From Mailhella sp. (GTDB lineage Bacteria; Desulfobacterota; Desulfovibrionia; Desulfovibrionales; Desulfovibrionaceae), in NCBI GenBank assembly GCA_017522745.1, contig JAFWYI010000034.1:1-6048 (forward strand): DNA of 6,048 nucleotides. Direction: 5' to 3'. The translations under genes and the position numbers were made by a program. Position 1 is the stretch's first letter, and the number at the start of each line of letters is the position of its first letter. Shown piece by piece: positions 4,878 to 6,048 of the stretch. The notes beneath the pieces are model-generated. The model did no database searches and was not told the origin of the DNA. It worked only from the letters and a program-made list of their open reading frames with translations.

Positions 4878-6048
4878 TCATTTCCCCATAAGCTCCATCC
4901 CATGACAGGCTCGGGCACGAGCTTTGAGGCGATGCAGGTGATTGTTGAGCTGAAGTACGCAACCGGGACATTCAGCGACTACGATATCGGCGTCGCTTTT
5001 GATGACTGCACGGGCGCGGGCCTCGCCAAGCTCATCAGCGATAGCCGGGTTCTTCAGGCTGGAGATACCGCCACCGCCGCAGCAGGAACCGGGGTCAGGC
5101 AGTTCGACGAGGCGTATCCACGGCTGAGCGGCGAGCTGAGCGCGCAGGGCACTTCCCACATGAGGGTCGAGCCGGAAATGGCAGGGATCATGCACAGCGA
5201 CGATCAGAGGATCGGCGGGACTTACAGGGCGACCTTCCCGCACAGCCTGAACCGCGGCAGGAAGGGGCGGCATCTCGCGCCGGGCAGATGTTTTCGCGTC
5301 ATGCTCACGCAGGAAAACAGCGGCATCGACGATGCGGGCAGCAAGGGCTTTGCCTTCGCCAAGGTATTCGCGGGAAAGCGTACGATGGCAGGTGGCGCAG
5401 AGCGTGAGGACAGGCATATCGCCACAATTCTCGAAGACTTCTGCGTTGTGCATCTGGGCCTTCGCGAAAGCCTCGCCAAAGCTGGAGAGCTGGGCGGGCG
5501 CACCGCAGCAGGATTGACCGCGCGGGATGAAAACGGCGTATCCGCGCGAAGTGAGGGCTTCGACAAGGCGGAGCGATGCATCGACATTCACCAATCCGCC
5601 GAAGCAGCCGGTGAACAGAGCGACTTCCCCAACGATGGTGACATGGTCTGGCGGCATGACACGTTCGGGCAGGATATCGCAGAGCGAACGCTCAGCCATG
5701 GCCGGAAGACTGCGCTTGCCAGCGGCACCGCAGAAAGCGTCGGGCAGGTGGCGGATGCTTCCGCTGATATCGCGTGGGAACAGTTTCTGGAACACCGCGC
5801 CGACCCGGAGGAACCTGGCCAGAAGCCCACGGTTGAGAAGCAGACGCGTAGTCACGAATTTTTCAAGGCGTCGCCCGAGAGTGGGCTTGCCGTCGCCCAT
5901 GGCAAGGCGCGCATCAAGGATGATCTGGGCCCCATCCACACCTTTACCGCATATCTCGGTACAGGCGAGGCACTGCATGCAGGACTTGATACTAGCCTGA
6001 TAGCGCTCCCCGGGCGTAAGCTCCCCGGAGGCCACGGCACGCGCGAGG
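4878..6048 (-). CDS. (Fe-S)-binding subunit of a glycolate/D-lactate dehydrogenase-type complex, N-terminus cut by the window
   Basis: C-terminal ~389 codons of a GlcF/LldE-like Fe-S oxidoreductase. Such subunits pass electrons from a FAD-linked 2-hydroxyacid dehydrogenase to the membrane chain. Counting from GTG 6035 as residue 1, one [4Fe-4S] motif is C19-C22-C25-C29 (CMQCLACTEIC). CCG domain 1 has C144, C176-C177-G and C213-C216 (CATC). CCG domain 2 has C285, C318-C319-G and C356-C359 (CPGC). These match the family signature of a Cys about 32 residues before CCG and a CxxC about 35 after. The frame stays open to the right edge, reading LARA before the GTG, and GlcF proteins carry a first [4Fe-4S] motif upstream of this point, so the true start lies outside. 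There is no signal peptide or membrane segment in the visible part, which suggests a cytoplasmic face. The exact substrate is not decided; lactate is likely if this is a Desulfovibrio relative. Confidence 0.88.
   Translation of the reverse strand, partial: LARAVASGELTPGERYQASIKSCMQCLACTEICGKGVDGAQIILDARLAMGDGKPTLGRRLEKFVTTRLLLNRGLLARFLRVGAVFQKLFPRDISGSIRHLPDAFCGAAGKRSLPAMAERSLCDILPERVMPPDHVTIVGEVALFTGCFGGLVNVDASLRLVEALTSRGYAVFIPRGQSCCGAPAQLSSFGEAFAKAQMHNAEVFENCGDMPVLTLCATCHRTLSREYLGEGKALAARIVDAAVFLREHDAKTSARREMPPLPAAVQAVREGRPVSPADPLIVAVHDPCHFRLDPHVGSALRAQLAAQPWIRLVELPDPGSCCGGGGISSLKNPAIADELGEARARAVIKSDADIVVAECPGCVLQLNNHLHRLKARARACHGMELMGK

Noticed and set aside
5527..6000. 157-codon ORF on the + strand
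   Set aside because: It is antisense to the cysteine-rich Fe-S protein, whose motifs are fully conserved; no domain seen.
6033..6035. GTG as the true start of the Fe-S protein
   Set aside because: The frame stays open to the window edge, there is no ribosome binding site before the GTG, and family members have a further [4Fe-4S] motif upstream.
1..6048. dif site, tRNA gene, CRISPR array or insertion sequence near the recombinase
   Set aside because: I looked for a dif-like 28-bp site with two inverted 11-bp arms, for cloverleaf sequences, for spaced direct repeats and for transposase motifs, and saw none. The recombinase looks like a housekeeping Xer protein rather than an integrase of a mobile element.

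Overview
The window is about 58-60% G+C by eye and carries two co-directional genes on the + strand followed by two genes on the - strand, with about 110 bp and 317 bp of non-coding DNA between blocks. Two things suggest a sulfate-reducing Desulfobacterota bacterium, probably Desulfovibrionaceae: a giant DHH-CBS-CBS-nucleotidyltransferase fusion, and a two-CCG-domain Fe-S oxidoreductase of the glycolate/D-lactate dehydrogenase type. This placement is inferred from gene content and codon use, not from a database search.

Left block (+ strand, 1-4138). A XerD-like tyrosine recombinase with all six catalytic residues has an unusual N-terminal extension containing an AT-hook-like motif and an acidic C-terminal tail. 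Its last 11 bp overlap the start of a 951-residue protein that joins an intact DHH/DHHA1 phosphoesterase, a CBS pair and a class II tRNA nucleotidyltransferase/poly(A) polymerase. The overlap suggests translational coupling. The pair ends at a strong intrinsic terminator at 4090-4138.

Middle (- strand, 4180-4560). A 126-residue putative lipoprotein of unknown function has its own strong Shine-Dalgarno site. It converges on the nucleotidyltransferase gene.

Intergenic region 4561-4877. This stretch has no gene but much structure: a perfect 20-bp-arm palindrome, a hairpin with a competing alternative fold, a G-free 51-nt run on the - strand, and an intrinsic terminator on the - strand. It looks like the structured 3' UTR of the Fe-S gene, or a small RNA cut from or made within it.

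Right block (- strand, 4878 to the window edge). This is the C-terminal ~389 codons of a GlcF/LldE-like Fe-S protein. Its N-terminus, and probably its flavoprotein partner, lie outside the window. The recombinase and nucleotidyltransferase share no obvious pathway with the Fe-S protein. They look like ordinary chromosomal neighbours rather than a mobile or defence island.
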